A stretch of 52,609 nt of DNA from Sediminibacterium sp. (GCA_028687975.1 JAQTZD010000002.1:38110-90718), one strand, 5' to 3'; shown: positions 9,054 to 17,104, numbered from the stretch's first letter. Notes: a model not told the origin generated them from the letters alone. Numbers and translations: made by a program.

Positions 9054-10373
9054 ATGGGTGAACACAAACTGATAAAGCATCACAGAAAGATCGGAAGGAA
9101 GCTAAACAGCTCTTCCATGCTTTTTGTTGCCTATGCTTCCTTTGCTTCATTTGTGGCTTATTCCTGCATGTATGGTTTCAGAAAACCATTCACAGTTGGA
9201 TTATATACAGATATGTATGTGCTTGGTATCTCCTACAAAGTATGCCTCGTGATTGCGCAGGTACTGGGGTACATGATCAGTAAATTCCTGGGCATCCGCT
9301 TTATTTCCGGTATGAAGCCCGAAAAACGGGTCTTTTATATCCTGCTGTTCATAGGTATTGCGTGGGTTTCTTTACTGTTGTTTGCCATCATTCCTGCGCC
9401 TTATAATCTGATATGCCTGTTTATCAACGGGCTTCCGCTGGGGATGATATTCGGACTGATTTTCGGTTTGCTGGAGGGAAGAAGAACTACTGAAATTATG
9501 GGAGCCTTTCTGGCTACCAGTTTCATATTTGCTTCCGGCCTGGCTAAAACGGTTGGAAAATGGTTGCTGGTTAACCTACAGGTTTCCGAATGGTGGATGC
9601 CTTTTACCGCAGGTGCTTTTTTTCTGGTACCATTGATTATTGCAGTGTGGTTGCTGGGCCTGATGCCACCACCATCCGAAGCAGATATTGCAAGAAGGAA
9701 TATTCGTAAACCTATGACAGGAAAAGAAAGAAATGACTTCCTGAAGCAATTTGGGTATGCTATTGTTCCTGTTGTGATCAGCTATGCAACATTCACCATT
9801 GTGAGAGATTTCTGTGAAGACTTTGCCAATGAGCTCTGGCTGGAAACAGGCTATACACATGCAGGCATTTTCGCCCAAACCAGCACCATCATGTCGCTGC
9901 TGGTGCTTTTTATTATTGGAGGCTTCTTTCTGATCAGAAATAACTACCTGGCTTTTATCCGAACGCATTACCTGATCATCGCGGGCTTGTTGCTTTCCTT
10001 TGTATCCACCTTATTATTCAATATGCAGTACATCAACCCATTGGTATGGATGTTGTCTGCAACCACAGGGCTCTACCTTGCTTATTTGCCATTTAACTGT
10101 CTTTATTTTGAAAGGTTTCTCGCTGTATATGAATTAAAGGCAAATGTTGGGTTTGTAATGTATATCGCAGATGCTTTTGGTTATTTGGGAACGGTTTTGG
10201 TGCTGCTGATCAAAGAATTTGTTACGATCGAATACAGCTGGAGTGTTTTTTTTTCTAATCTCTTTTATACCGCATCCCTTGCGGGTATTGTGCTGATATT
10301 TTATACAGTTCAGATTCATCAGAAATTATATAAATCCAACAACGGTTACATCAACCCCCAACCTTATTTATGA
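9054..10373 (+). CDS. DUF5690-type MFS membrane protein, candidate organophosphonate transporter
   Basis: A polytopic membrane protein of 439 residues with about 12 hydrophobic segments. Its N-terminus (YASFASFVAYSCMYGFRKPF) is the hallmark I associate with the DUF5690 family. It resembles the FRK segment of organophosphate:phosphate antiporters such as GlpT and UhpT. I chose the ATG at 9054, one base after the HAD stop codon. A TTG at 9042 would add four residues and overlap the HAD gene. The stop overlaps the next ATG (ATGA), so translation is coupled to the FAD oxidoreductase. Given its position between two phosphonate enzymes, import of a phosphonate in exchange for phosphate is an attractive role, but substrate and mechanism are inference. 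Confidence 0.82.
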   Translation: MGEHKLIKHHRKIGRKLNSSSMLFVAYASFASFVAYSCMYGFRKPFTVGLYTDMYVLGISYKVCLVIAQVLGYMISKFLGIRFISGMKPEKRVFYILLFIGIAWVSLLLFAIIPAPYNLICLFINGLPLGMIFGLIFGLLEGRRTTEIMGAFLATSFIFASGLAKTVGKWLLVNLQVSEWWMPFTAGAFFLVPLIIAVWLLGLMPPPSEADIARRNIRKPMTGKERNDFLKQFGYAIVPVVISYATFTIVRDFCEDFANELWLETGYTHAGIFAQTSTIMSLLVLFIIGGFFLIRNNYLAFIRTHYLIIAGLLLSFVSTLLFNMQYINPLVWMLSATTGLYLAYLPFNCLYFERFLAVYELKANVGFVMYIADAFGYLGTVLVLLIKEFVTIEYSWSVFFSNLFYTASLAGIVLIFYTVQIHQKLYKSNNGYINPQPYL

Positions 10374-11494
10374 AACAGAAGGCAATTGTTATAGGCGCTG
10401 GTATTGTAGGGCTTGCAACAGCCCGTGCATTGAGTTTAAAAGGATACGCTGTTACCGTGATAGAAAGAACGGGTAAGGCGGTTGGTGCATCTGTGCGGAA
10501 CTTTGGCATGGTATGGCCAATTGGTCAACCCGCAGGAGCCTTGCTCAGCAGAGCTGAAAGAAGCAAAATGATCTGGAAAGATATAGCAGACAGTACCGGA
10601 CTGGCCTATAGAGAATCCGGAAGTGTACATGCTGCTTATTATAAAGACGAATGGATCGTGTTGCAAGAGTTGTATGAGATATTTAAGGCCGAAGGAAGAG
10701 AGGTGGAATTGCTGGATAAAAAAGGGGTACAGGAAAAATCCGGGGCTACGAATCCAGACAATTTAATAGGCGGATTATACAGTGCTTCTGAAATGATTGT
10801 GGATCCCCGCGTTGCCATCGCAAATATTGCAGCATACCTGTTGGAATTTCTGGATGTTGCTTTCATTTGGGGCAAAGCCGTCAGCGCCATAGAAAAGAAT
10901 CGGGTATACGACGGCAGTGCCTGGATAGAAGCAGATCTGATTTTTGTTTGCAGCGGCGCAGATTTTGAAACCCTGTATCCGGATTTGTTTGCAGGTATAG
11001 AAATAACCAAATGCAAACTGCAGATGATGCGCTTTACCAGTAATCTTCCGGATTATGATCTCGGTGCATCCCTTTGTGGCGGGCTTTCCCTGATCCATTA
11101 TCAAAGTTTTAAGGCGGCTCCTTCACTTAATGCATTAGCACAACGGTATCAGAATGAAATGAACAGTTACCTTCGCTACGGTATACATGTAATGGTATCG
11201 CAACATCATTCCGGCGAATTAACCGTGGGCGATTCACACGAATATGGATTAACCCATGATCCTTTCGACAGCGCAGAAATCAATCAAATGATTTTGCATT
11301 ACCTGCGACAGTTTGCGGCGATCACAGACTGGAAACTGAGCCATTCCTGGAACGGTATTTACCCCAAAATGACCAATGGAGAAACCCATTTATTCCTACA
11401 TCCTTCCGAGTATGTGTACATCTTAAACGGATTAGGGGGTGCGGGAATGACCCTGAGCTTTGGTCTGGCCGAGGAATGTATTCATTTACTATAG
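10370..11494 (+). CDS. FAD-dependent amine oxidoreductase of the phosphonate-associated TIGR03364 type
   Basis: A 374-residue DAO-superfamily flavoprotein. The N-terminal Rossmann motif is VIGAGIVGLATARAL, the acidic ribose-binding residue is in VTVIER, and the segment GASVRNFGMVWPIGQP is typical of the TIGR03364 clade found in aminoethylphosphonate clusters. The C-terminal FAD-binding stretch is YILNGLGGAGMTLSFGLAEE. Enzymes of this type oxidatively deaminate 2-aminoethylphosphonate, its N-methyl derivative or the 1-hydroxy form. That would give the aldehyde substrate needed by the HAD hydrolase encoded two genes upstream. This is the last gene of the operon; a gap of nearly 300 nt follows. 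The flavoprotein family is certain, the clade is likely, the exact amine is unknown. Confidence 0.9.
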   Translation: MKQKAIVIGAGIVGLATARALSLKGYAVTVIERTGKAVGASVRNFGMVWPIGQPAGALLSRAERSKMIWKDIADSTGLAYRESGSVHAAYYKDEWIVLQELYEIFKAEGREVELLDKKGVQEKSGATNPDNLIGGLYSASEMIVDPRVAIANIAAYLLEFLDVAFIWGKAVSAIEKNRVYDGSAWIEADLIFVCSGADFETLYPDLFAGIEITKCKLQMMRFTSNLPDYDLGASLCGGLSLIHYQSFKAAPSLNALAQRYQNEMNSYLRYGIHVMVSQHHSGELTVGDSHEYGLTHDPFDSAEINQMILHYLRQFAAITDWKLSHSWNGIYPKMTNGETHLFLHPSEYVYILNGLGGAGMTLSFGLAEECIHLL

Positions 11495-11786
11495 TACGAC
11501 TCCGGTTTTTTACATCTGCCTCACCGTATCCATCTCCTTGCATATTTAGTAGTAACGTGCAGGTTTTCAAGCAGTTATGTTTTTTATTGCCACCAATTAA
11601 CAGCGACCACTAATAAACAGACTATTTGGAAACAGCCATAAATAGTGATTCTGGTTTACAATAGTGATAAAATAGGGTTTAAAATATGATTAAAGTCATA
11701 ATACTGTCTGATGTGTGACATTGAACCCCCTGGTTTAATGTCACAATTTTGTCAAACAAATATGTATTAACAAAAATCAGTTAAAT
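11495..11786. other. Intergenic region between the phosphonate operon and the respiratory module
   Basis: No coding potential was seen on either strand. The region is AT-rich and carries the 32-bp palindrome at 11714-11745. It must hold the end of the phosphonate transcript and the promoter of the respiratory operon. No poly-T terminator of the classical form was recognised directly after 11494. Confidence 0.6.
11714..11745. promoter_or_regulatory. 32-bp near-perfect palindrome upstream of the respiratory operon (operator candidate)
   Basis: The outer arms TGTGACATT and AATGTCACA are perfect inverted repeats, and 13 of 14 positions match when the arms are extended to the four-base centre. 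The element ends 41 nt before the ATG of the ethylbenzene-dehydrogenase-like gene. A -7-like CAATTTTG (11743-11750) and a -33-like TTGA (11721-11724), 18 nt apart, overlap the palindrome. The outer half-sites resemble CRP/FNR halves (TGTGA/TCACA) but are 22 bases apart rather than 6. It could instead be a hairpin terminator for the phosphonate operon, since it is followed by ATTTTG. Confidence 0.55.
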
Positions 11787-13097
11787 ATGAAAACCTCACT
11801 AACACTTTTTCTGTTCGTTTCCTTTGGTCTGCTTTTTGTGTATTGCACAAAAAATGCCCAGGTTGTAGCACCGGTAACTTCCGCTAGTTCCAATGAATTA
11901 CTCTCTTACAAAACATCAACTGCTCCTACAATAGACGGAACCATTGATGCCATTTGGGACAATGCAACCAAGGTGAATCTGGCTGCTACTGTACCCGATC
12001 CCGGAAGCAACTTATTCACCGGATATATTGGTGAAATGTATACAGGAACACTTCGTTCCATGTACGATGGCCAGAACATTTATTTCCTTGCCGAGATCAG
12101 AGATAACGACAAGAGTATTAAATCTGCTCCATGGTATTTTAATCCCACCACCAAGCTTTGGGCAAAAGAAGGAACTTCCAAAAGCTTTGACGCCAATGGG
12201 GTAATGACCAGAATCGGATTCGGAGAAGATAAATTTTCCATGCTTTGGAATGTAGATAATTCCACCGCTAAGTTTAGTACCCAAACCTGCTATGCTTCCT
12301 GTCACGTGTTTGGCCCTTATATGGACTATTCAAAAACCCCTGCCGCAATGAGCCCTGGTACTGGCGGAAACCACTATACCAATGGTGTTAATGAAAAAAT
12401 TGATATGTGGTGGTTGCACCCCAACAGAGGATTTGCATTCGGCAATATGGACGATAACTATCAGGACTGGGCCGGCGGACCTACTTATACAGCTGTAACA
12501 GGTGGTAATGGAAACGGCCGTCACTTTGATGACCTGGTACTGGATGGTAACAAATCTGCAACCTGGCCATTCCGTCCAAGTTATACTGCTGATGCAACTC
12601 AGGGATCTATTGCCAATACTCAAAACCTTAAACTGGACGGCACCGGTACTTCAGTTGCTGTTCCAAAATGGATCATCCCGAATGCTGCTGTCGATTTCAT
12701 CAAAGCAGCTGATACACTTTCCGGTGTTGCCAAAAAGGTTACTGCTGTAAGCTCTACCGGTGTATTAACCTATGATGGAGGTACAATTGATCCTACCGTT
12801 GGTACAGATTACCAACGCCTGGGCACATCAGCAACTGCTGAACTTGGAAGCAAATGTTTCCCTGGAAATATCGTAGCCCCGGTATTACGCGGTCGTGCTG
12901 ATATTTCTATGTCTGCAGTATATACCGGCTCTGGCTGGATATATGAATATAAACGTGCATTGAAAACAACAGATGTCTTGAATCAGGATATTGATTTCAC
13001 CGGTTTAAATGATCAACCATTTGGTGTGGCTTTCTGGAACAGATGTAATAACCAGCACGGAATTCATCCAGGACTGTTGTTGAAATTCCAGAAATAA
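11787..13097 (+). CDS. Ethylbenzene-dehydrogenase-like haem-binding lipoprotein
   Basis: A 436-residue exported protein. The N-terminus is a hydrophobic signal followed by Cys at residue 21 (VYCTKN), so it is probably a lipoprotein although the lipobox is imperfect. Residues about 45-430 resemble the haem-b-binding DOMON-like domain of the gamma subunits of ethylbenzene dehydrogenase and related DMSO-reductase-family enzymes (TIDGTIDAIWDNATKV, DGQNIYFLAEIRDND, WIYEYKRALKT). TCYASCHVFG gives a CxxxCH motif that may bind an additional c-type haem. It starts the respiratory module, 35 nt ahead of the cytochrome lipoprotein. The role is probably periplasmic or outer-membrane electron transfer; no catalytic molybdenum subunit is nearby. 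Family fairly sure, function inferred. Confidence 0.8.
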   Translation: MKTSLTLFLFVSFGLLFVYCTKNAQVVAPVTSASSNELLSYKTSTAPTIDGTIDAIWDNATKVNLAATVPDPGSNLFTGYIGEMYTGTLRSMYDGQNIYFLAEIRDNDKSIKSAPWYFNPTTKLWAKEGTSKSFDANGVMTRIGFGEDKFSMLWNVDNSTAKFSTQTCYASCHVFGPYMDYSKTPAAMSPGTGGNHYTNGVNEKIDMWWLHPNRGFAFGNMDDNYQDWAGGPTYTAVTGGNGNGRHFDDLVLDGNKSATWPFRPSYTADATQGSIANTQNLKLDGTGTSVAVPKWIIPNAAVDFIKAADTLSGVAKKVTAVSSTGVLTYDGGTIDPTVGTDYQRLGTSATAELGSKCFPGNIVAPVLRGRADISMSAVYTGSGWIYEYKRALKTTDVLNQDIDFTGLNDQPFGVAFWNRCNNQHGIHPGLLLKFQK

Positions 13098-13132
13098 AAG
13101 GTAACTGACTGTTTTACTTAAAACAAAATATC

Positions 13133-13531
13133 ATGTTCACAAAAAAAACAGCAATATTATCCGGGTTGGTTACCATAATCATCTTTGCACTATCCGGTTG
13201 TTATAAAACGGTTACGATCGTTGAAAACCCTGGTAATTCCATTACTACTGAAATGAGTTTCAAAAAAGACATCATTCCTATTTTTGAGAAAAGTTGTAAT
13301 GCAAGTGGATGCCATGCCGCAGGCGGGAAAGCGCCAACCCTCACAGCTGCTAACGCTTTTGCCTCACTTTCTACGGGGAACTACCTGAAAGCAACAGATC
13401 CGGACAACAGCTTGTTAATGCTATGGTTGAATGGTAAAAAATCACCTGTAATGCCTGTTGGTGCAGGGCCCGACCCTGAAATCAATGCAAAAATTTATGC
13501 ATGGATTAAACAAGGTGCCAAAAACAATTAA
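13133..13531 (+). CDS. c-type cytochrome-like lipoprotein with CX4CH motif
   Basis: A 132-residue lipoprotein: signal peptide with lipobox LSGC (Cys22), then a cytochrome-like domain. The only haem motif is CNASGCH, a CX4CH spacing instead of CXXCH. Such IFEKSCNASGCHAAGG segments occur in Bacteroidota and planctomycete proteins annotated as cytochromes. A possible distal Met ligand lies in SPVMPVG, followed by a helix INAKIYAWIKQGA typical of small cytochromes. It is the second gene of the module, 10 nt upstream of the DUF5777 gene. Covalent haem attachment at CX4CH is inference. Confidence 0.8.
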   Translation: MFTKKTAILSGLVTIIIFALSGCYKTVTIVENPGNSITTEMSFKKDIIPIFEKSCNASGCHAAGGKAPTLTAANAFASLSTGNYLKATDPDNSLLMLWLNGKKSPVMPVGAGPDPEINAKIYAWIKQGAKNN

Positions 13532-13541
13532 ATCAATTACA

Positions 13542-14471
13542 ATGAAAAAAAGAAATATTCATCTGTTGTTAACTGGTTCCCGCGTATTCATGCTGCTGCT
13601 GGTTTGCACAGTAATAACCGGAAACGGACTAATGGCGCAGGATTCTACGGAGAATGTTGCACCCGTGGTAAAAAAAGTATCTTATACAAAGAATACATTC
13701 GGCGGCAACCTGATGATTGATAATCAAACTGTGATGGTGCCTATCAAAGGAACTTTTGAGTTTGCAATTAATCACCGTTTCGGAACAGTAGACAAAGGCT
13801 TTAAGGATTTGTTCGGCATTTTTGCGGCAGCTAATATGCGTTTAGGGTTTAGCTATGTTCCTTTTAAGGATTTTCAGATAGGTTTTGGGGCGAATAATTA
13901 TAATATGCTGGTAGACTTCAACGCAAAGTATGCCATCTTAAAGCAGAAAACCGATAATAGCATGCCGGTATCTGTTACTTATTATGGAAATGCCGCAATG
14001 GATACCAGGGCAAAAAGCTTGTCATTGCCAATCATCAACACATCCGACCGGTTTAGTTTCTTCAACCAGATTATGGTGGCCAGAAAATTCTGTGATGCTT
14101 TTTCCGCACAGGCAGCCTTTAATTACACACACTTTAATAATGTGGAAGGCTATTACGATGTAAATAATGTGATCCAGCCAACAATGAAGAATGATCATTT
14201 GTCTTTTTCACTGAGCGGCCGTTACAAAATTTCACCAAAAACTGCGATCATGGTCAATTATGATCAACCGCTGACCCAGCATCCCATGAATAACCCACGT
14301 CCGAACCTGAGTCTGGGACTGGATATGAACTCGAGTGGTCACGGCTTCCAGGTGTTTGTAGGAAATTATCGTTATTCACTTCCTCAGCACAACCACATGT
14401 TTAATCAGAATGATTATACCGTTGGTCATTTTGTGATTGGCTTCAACATAACCAGATTGTGGAATTTCTAA
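13542..14471 (+). CDS. DUF5777-type outer-membrane beta-barrel protein
   Basis: A 309-residue protein from ATG 13542; an upstream in-frame TTG at 13458 would overlap the cytochrome gene and bury the signal peptide. Residues 1-30 form a signal peptide (LLLVCTVITGNGLMAQD). The remainder alternates short beta strands and turns, ends in a terminal aromatic residue (ITRLWNF), and contains FEFAINHRFGTVDKGFKDLFGIF and GFSYVPFKDFQIGFGANNYN, a pattern I associate with DUF5777. A terminal Phe and alternating hydrophobic residues fit insertion in the outer membrane. Placed among cytochromes, it may be a porin or conduit scaffold for electron or substrate traffic. Location is likely, function unknown. 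Confidence 0.8.
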   Translation: MKKRNIHLLLTGSRVFMLLLVCTVITGNGLMAQDSTENVAPVVKKVSYTKNTFGGNLMIDNQTVMVPIKGTFEFAINHRFGTVDKGFKDLFGIFAAANMRLGFSYVPFKDFQIGFGANNYNMLVDFNAKYAILKQKTDNSMPVSVTYYGNAAMDTRAKSLSLPIINTSDRFSFFNQIMVARKFCDAFSAQAAFNYTHFNNVEGYYDVNNVIQPTMKNDHLSFSLSGRYKISPKTAIMVNYDQPLTQHPMNNPRPNLSLGLDMNSSGHGFQVFVGNYRYSLPQHNHMFNQNDYTVGHFVIGFNITRLWNF

Positions 14472-14483
14472 AACAGTATTCTA

Positions 14484-14723
14484 ATGGAAAATAATAACCA
14501 GAAAGACAGGAGCCGCAGGGGCTTCCTGTCTTTATTGGTGCCCGGAAAAGGTGCCAACACTTCAACTGATGGTAAGGGGAATCCCGAGATGGTAAAAATG
14601 CTGACAGCAGATGGCAGGCTCGTTGAGGTTGAGAAATCAATTCTGGAGGCAGCTTCCAAAAAGAAAAAATCCAGCAATCAGGAAATTTATCAATGGATGA
14701 ATAACCCTTCCAAAGAAAAATAA
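14484..14723 (+). CDS. 79-residue miniprotein resembling the N-terminus of the adjacent FeS subunit
   Basis: A small basic protein with no recognised family. Its two conserved-looking stretches are DRSRRGFLSLL (twin-arginine-like, but without a long hydrophobic core) and VKMLTADGRLVEVEKSIL. Both match the beginning of the next gene, which has DNSRRDFIKTAA and VKLLSPEGEIVEIDSAYL in the same order. The rest is polar and Lys-rich. It lies 12 nt after the DUF5777 gene and 26 nt before the FeS subunit, so it is very likely co-translated. It could be a leader mimic, maturation partner or docking subunit for the FeS protein. Only the sequence similarity is seen; the role is a guess. Confidence 0.75.
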   Translation: MENNNQKDRSRRGFLSLLVPGKGANTSTDGKGNPEMVKMLTADGRLVEVEKSILEAASKKKKSSNQEIYQWMNNPSKEK

Positions 14724-14749
14724 TCGTTGATCCTATTCAAATCTGCATA

Positions 14750-15721
14750 ATGAAACAACAAGAGGAAATTAATGATAACAGCAGACGGGATTTTATAAAA
14801 ACAGCCGCCATTGTAGGTATTGCAACCGCAGCCTGTGGTAGCCTGGCCTGTTCCTGTTCTTCTAAACAGCCCGTACAGCCCATTGGGGAGAAGGTGAAAC
14901 TGCTTTCGCCCGAAGGGGAAATTGTAGAGATTGATTCGGCCTACCTGAATCACCAGGAACATATGGCAATCGTTTCTAAGCTGGAGGCCAGAGAAGGAAT
15001 GGCAGGCAAAAAGTTTGTAATGGTGGTGGATCTCTCCAGATGTAAGAATGCCCGAAAATGCGTATCTGCCTGTCAGAAATGGCATTACAGACCTGAGGAA
15101 ACAGAGTGGCTCACCGTAAAATTGATGAAAGACAGCGATAAGGCAGCTCCTTACTGGTTTCCTAAACAATGCTTTCACTGCGACAACCCTCCATGTGTTA
15201 AAGTTTGTCCTGTAGACGCAACCTTTAAAAGACAGGACGGACTCGTTTTAATTGATAATGAACGCTGCATTGGCTGTAAGTTCTGTATGGCAGCCTGCCC
15301 GTATTCTACCAGAGTATTCAACTGGACAGATCCTGTTATGCCCGAGGCTATCGCTAATCAGCAGTATTCTCCCGAAACAGGAATTCCTGCCCGCGTTGGT
15401 ACCGTAGAGAAATGTGATTTCTGCCCGGACAGATCCAGAGAAGGATTACTTCCGCCATGTGTGGAAGCATGCCCGAATGGTGTGTTTTATTTTGGTGATG
15501 AAAATGAAGATACCGTGTCTAATGGTGATGAAACAGTAAGCTTTACCCAACTCATTAAAGACAGAGCTGCCTACCGGTTCCAGGAAGAATTGGGTACCAA
15601 GCCTCGTGTTTATTATCTGCCTCCCAAAGACCGCCAGTTTCCTGTTGAGCGGGGATATGAAAATCTTCCTGATCAACTTAAAGAGAGATTCAAAGATGTA
15701 ATGGAGGGCGGCGCTGAATAA
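14750..15721 (+). CDS. Tat-exported iron-sulfur subunit (PsrB/HybA/DmsB-like) of a membrane oxidoreductase
   Basis: A 323-residue ferredoxin-like subunit. The N-terminus has a Tat motif SRRDFIKTAAIVGIATAACG, so it should be exported to the periplasm; Cys34 and Cys36 follow the hydrophobic core and may be lipidated. Four Cys motifs follow: C98, C104, C108; C141, C144, C149, C153; C173, C176, C179, C183; and C222, C225, C237, C241. The last three are regular. In the first, Ala101 occupies the position of the second Cys, so one cluster may be [3Fe-4S] or differently ligated. The protein should relay electrons between the NrfD-like quinone subunit encoded next and the haem proteins of this operon. 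No molybdopterin partner gene is in the window. Confidence 0.92.
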   Translation: MKQQEEINDNSRRDFIKTAAIVGIATAACGSLACSCSSKQPVQPIGEKVKLLSPEGEIVEIDSAYLNHQEHMAIVSKLEAREGMAGKKFVMVVDLSRCKNARKCVSACQKWHYRPEETEWLTVKLMKDSDKAAPYWFPKQCFHCDNPPCVKVCPVDATFKRQDGLVLIDNERCIGCKFCMAACPYSTRVFNWTDPVMPEAIANQQYSPETGIPARVGTVEKCDFCPDRSREGLLPPCVEACPNGVFYFGDENEDTVSNGDETVSFTQLIKDRAAYRFQEELGTKPRVYYLPPKDRQFPVERGYENLPDQLKERFKDVMEGGAE

Positions 15722-15763
15722 ATGCAATGCGGGGTTTAGTTTAAATAACGAACATCAATTATT

Positions 15764-17104
15764 ATGGAACTCAATCAATATCAAAAAGACATTTTTGAAA
15801 AGCAAAAACCGGTTATCGAAAACTATGGAAAGAAGACTTGGGGCTGGACTATTTTCTTTCTTTTGTGGATTCTTGTAGGTGGATATGCATTGTATCTGCA
15901 GGTAGCAGATGGGCACGTTGTTACGGGGATGAGAGATAATGTGGTGTGGGGATTATATATTGCTAATTTTATTTTCTTTATCGGCATCAGTTATGCCGGC
16001 GCAGTTATCTCTGGTCTGCTACATATACTTCACGTTGAATGGCGCAAGCCAATTATCCGGATTGCAGAAATGATTACGGTAATAGCTACCATGATCGGAC
16101 CTGTTTTTATCCTGTTGTGTGTGGGAAGGCTGGATCGGCTGCATCATCTTTTTCTTTATCCAAGACTACAGTCTCCCATTACCTGGGATGTGTTGGCTAT
16201 TACTACTTATTTTACCGGTAGTGTCATATTTCTCTACCTGGCATTAATTAAGGACTTTGCCATATACAGGGATGCCAAACTGAATATTCCCAAATGGAAA
16301 CAAAAATTATATAACATACTCGCGATCGGTTACAGGGGAACGCCCAGTCAGAAAAGACACATTAAAATCTCTACCGACCTGATGGCCATTATGATTATTC
16401 CGCTCGCTATCATTGTACACTCTGTTCTTTCCTGGATTTTTGGTATGACGTTGCGGCCGGGATGGCACAGTTCAATTTTCGGACCCTACTTTGTGCTTGC
16501 AGCCATTTATTCTGGCACCGGAGTTTTGATCATGGCTATGTGGGTGTACCGGAAAATGTATAAACTCAACAGCCTGCTAACAGATAAGCATTTTGTATAC
16601 CTGGGGTATATAATGATGGTACTGGGAGCTGCATATGGGTATTTTACTTTTTCAGAATACCTGACTGCGTGGTTTGGATCTGCAAAATGGGACAATGAAG
16701 TGATTGAGAAATTATTTACACTGGAATATTATGGTGGCTGGTTTCTGTTCACCAATATAGCCGGCATAATACTTCCGATTTTAGTTGTAGCTATACCGTT
16801 CACCAGGAAACCGGGCTTAATCACAATTGCTTCTTTCTTCATGGTTATTGCACTTTGGGTAAAACGGTACCTGATTATTGTTCCTACACTGGAATCAACA
16901 TTGCTTCCAATGCAGGATACCAGGCCGGAGTATATCAAGTACTCAGCAACCTGGGTTGAATGGGCGCTGACATTTGCCGGTATTGCCACCTTCTTTTTAC
17001 TATTTACCCTGCTATCGAAGTTTGTTACCATTATTCCGATATCAGAATTCGGGGATAAGGAAAAAACTGCCGATGATACTTCAGTACCCGTAAAAGAAAA
17101 TTAA
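15764..17104 (+). CDS. NrfD/PsrC/HybB-like quinone-interacting membrane subunit
   Basis: A 446-residue integral membrane protein with roughly ten hydrophobic helices (for example TIFFLLWILVGGYALYL at about 29-45). It follows the iron-sulfur subunit by 42 nt, the usual gene order of complex iron-sulfur oxidoreductases. Proteins of this family oxidise or reduce quinones on the periplasmic side and pass electrons to the FeS subunit. Acidic, basic and aromatic residues between helices (WEVRKP-like VEWRKPIIRIAEM) fit a quinone-site surrounding but were not assigned individually. It probably forms the membrane core of the module. Direction of electron flow is unknown. Confidence 0.9.
   Translation: MELNQYQKDIFEKQKPVIENYGKKTWGWTIFFLLWILVGGYALYLQVADGHVVTGMRDNVVWGLYIANFIFFIGISYAGAVISGLLHILHVEWRKPIIRIAEMITVIATMIGPVFILLCVGRLDRLHHLFLYPRLQSPITWDVLAITTYFTGSVIFLYLALIKDFAIYRDAKLNIPKWKQKLYNILAIGYRGTPSQKRHIKISTDLMAIMIIPLAIIVHSVLSWIFGMTLRPGWHSSIFGPYFVLAAIYSGTGVLIMAMWVYRKMYKLNSLLTDKHFVYLGYIMMVLGAAYGYFTFSEYLTAWFGSAKWDNEVIEKLFTLEYYGGWFLFTNIAGIILPILVVAIPFTRKPGLITIASFFMVIALWVKRYLIIVPTLESTLLPMQDTRPEYIKYSATWVEWALTFAGIATFFLLFTLLSKFVTIIPISEFGDKEKTADDTSVPVKEN

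Noticed and set aside
11714..11745. Canonical CRP site
   Set aside because: The half-sites TGTGA and TCACA are 22 bases apart instead of 6, so the classical CRP dimer spacing is not met.
13458..13541. TTG-initiated extension of the DUF5777 gene
   Set aside because: It would overlap the cytochrome gene and place an internal signal peptide; ATG 13542 gives a normal exported protein.
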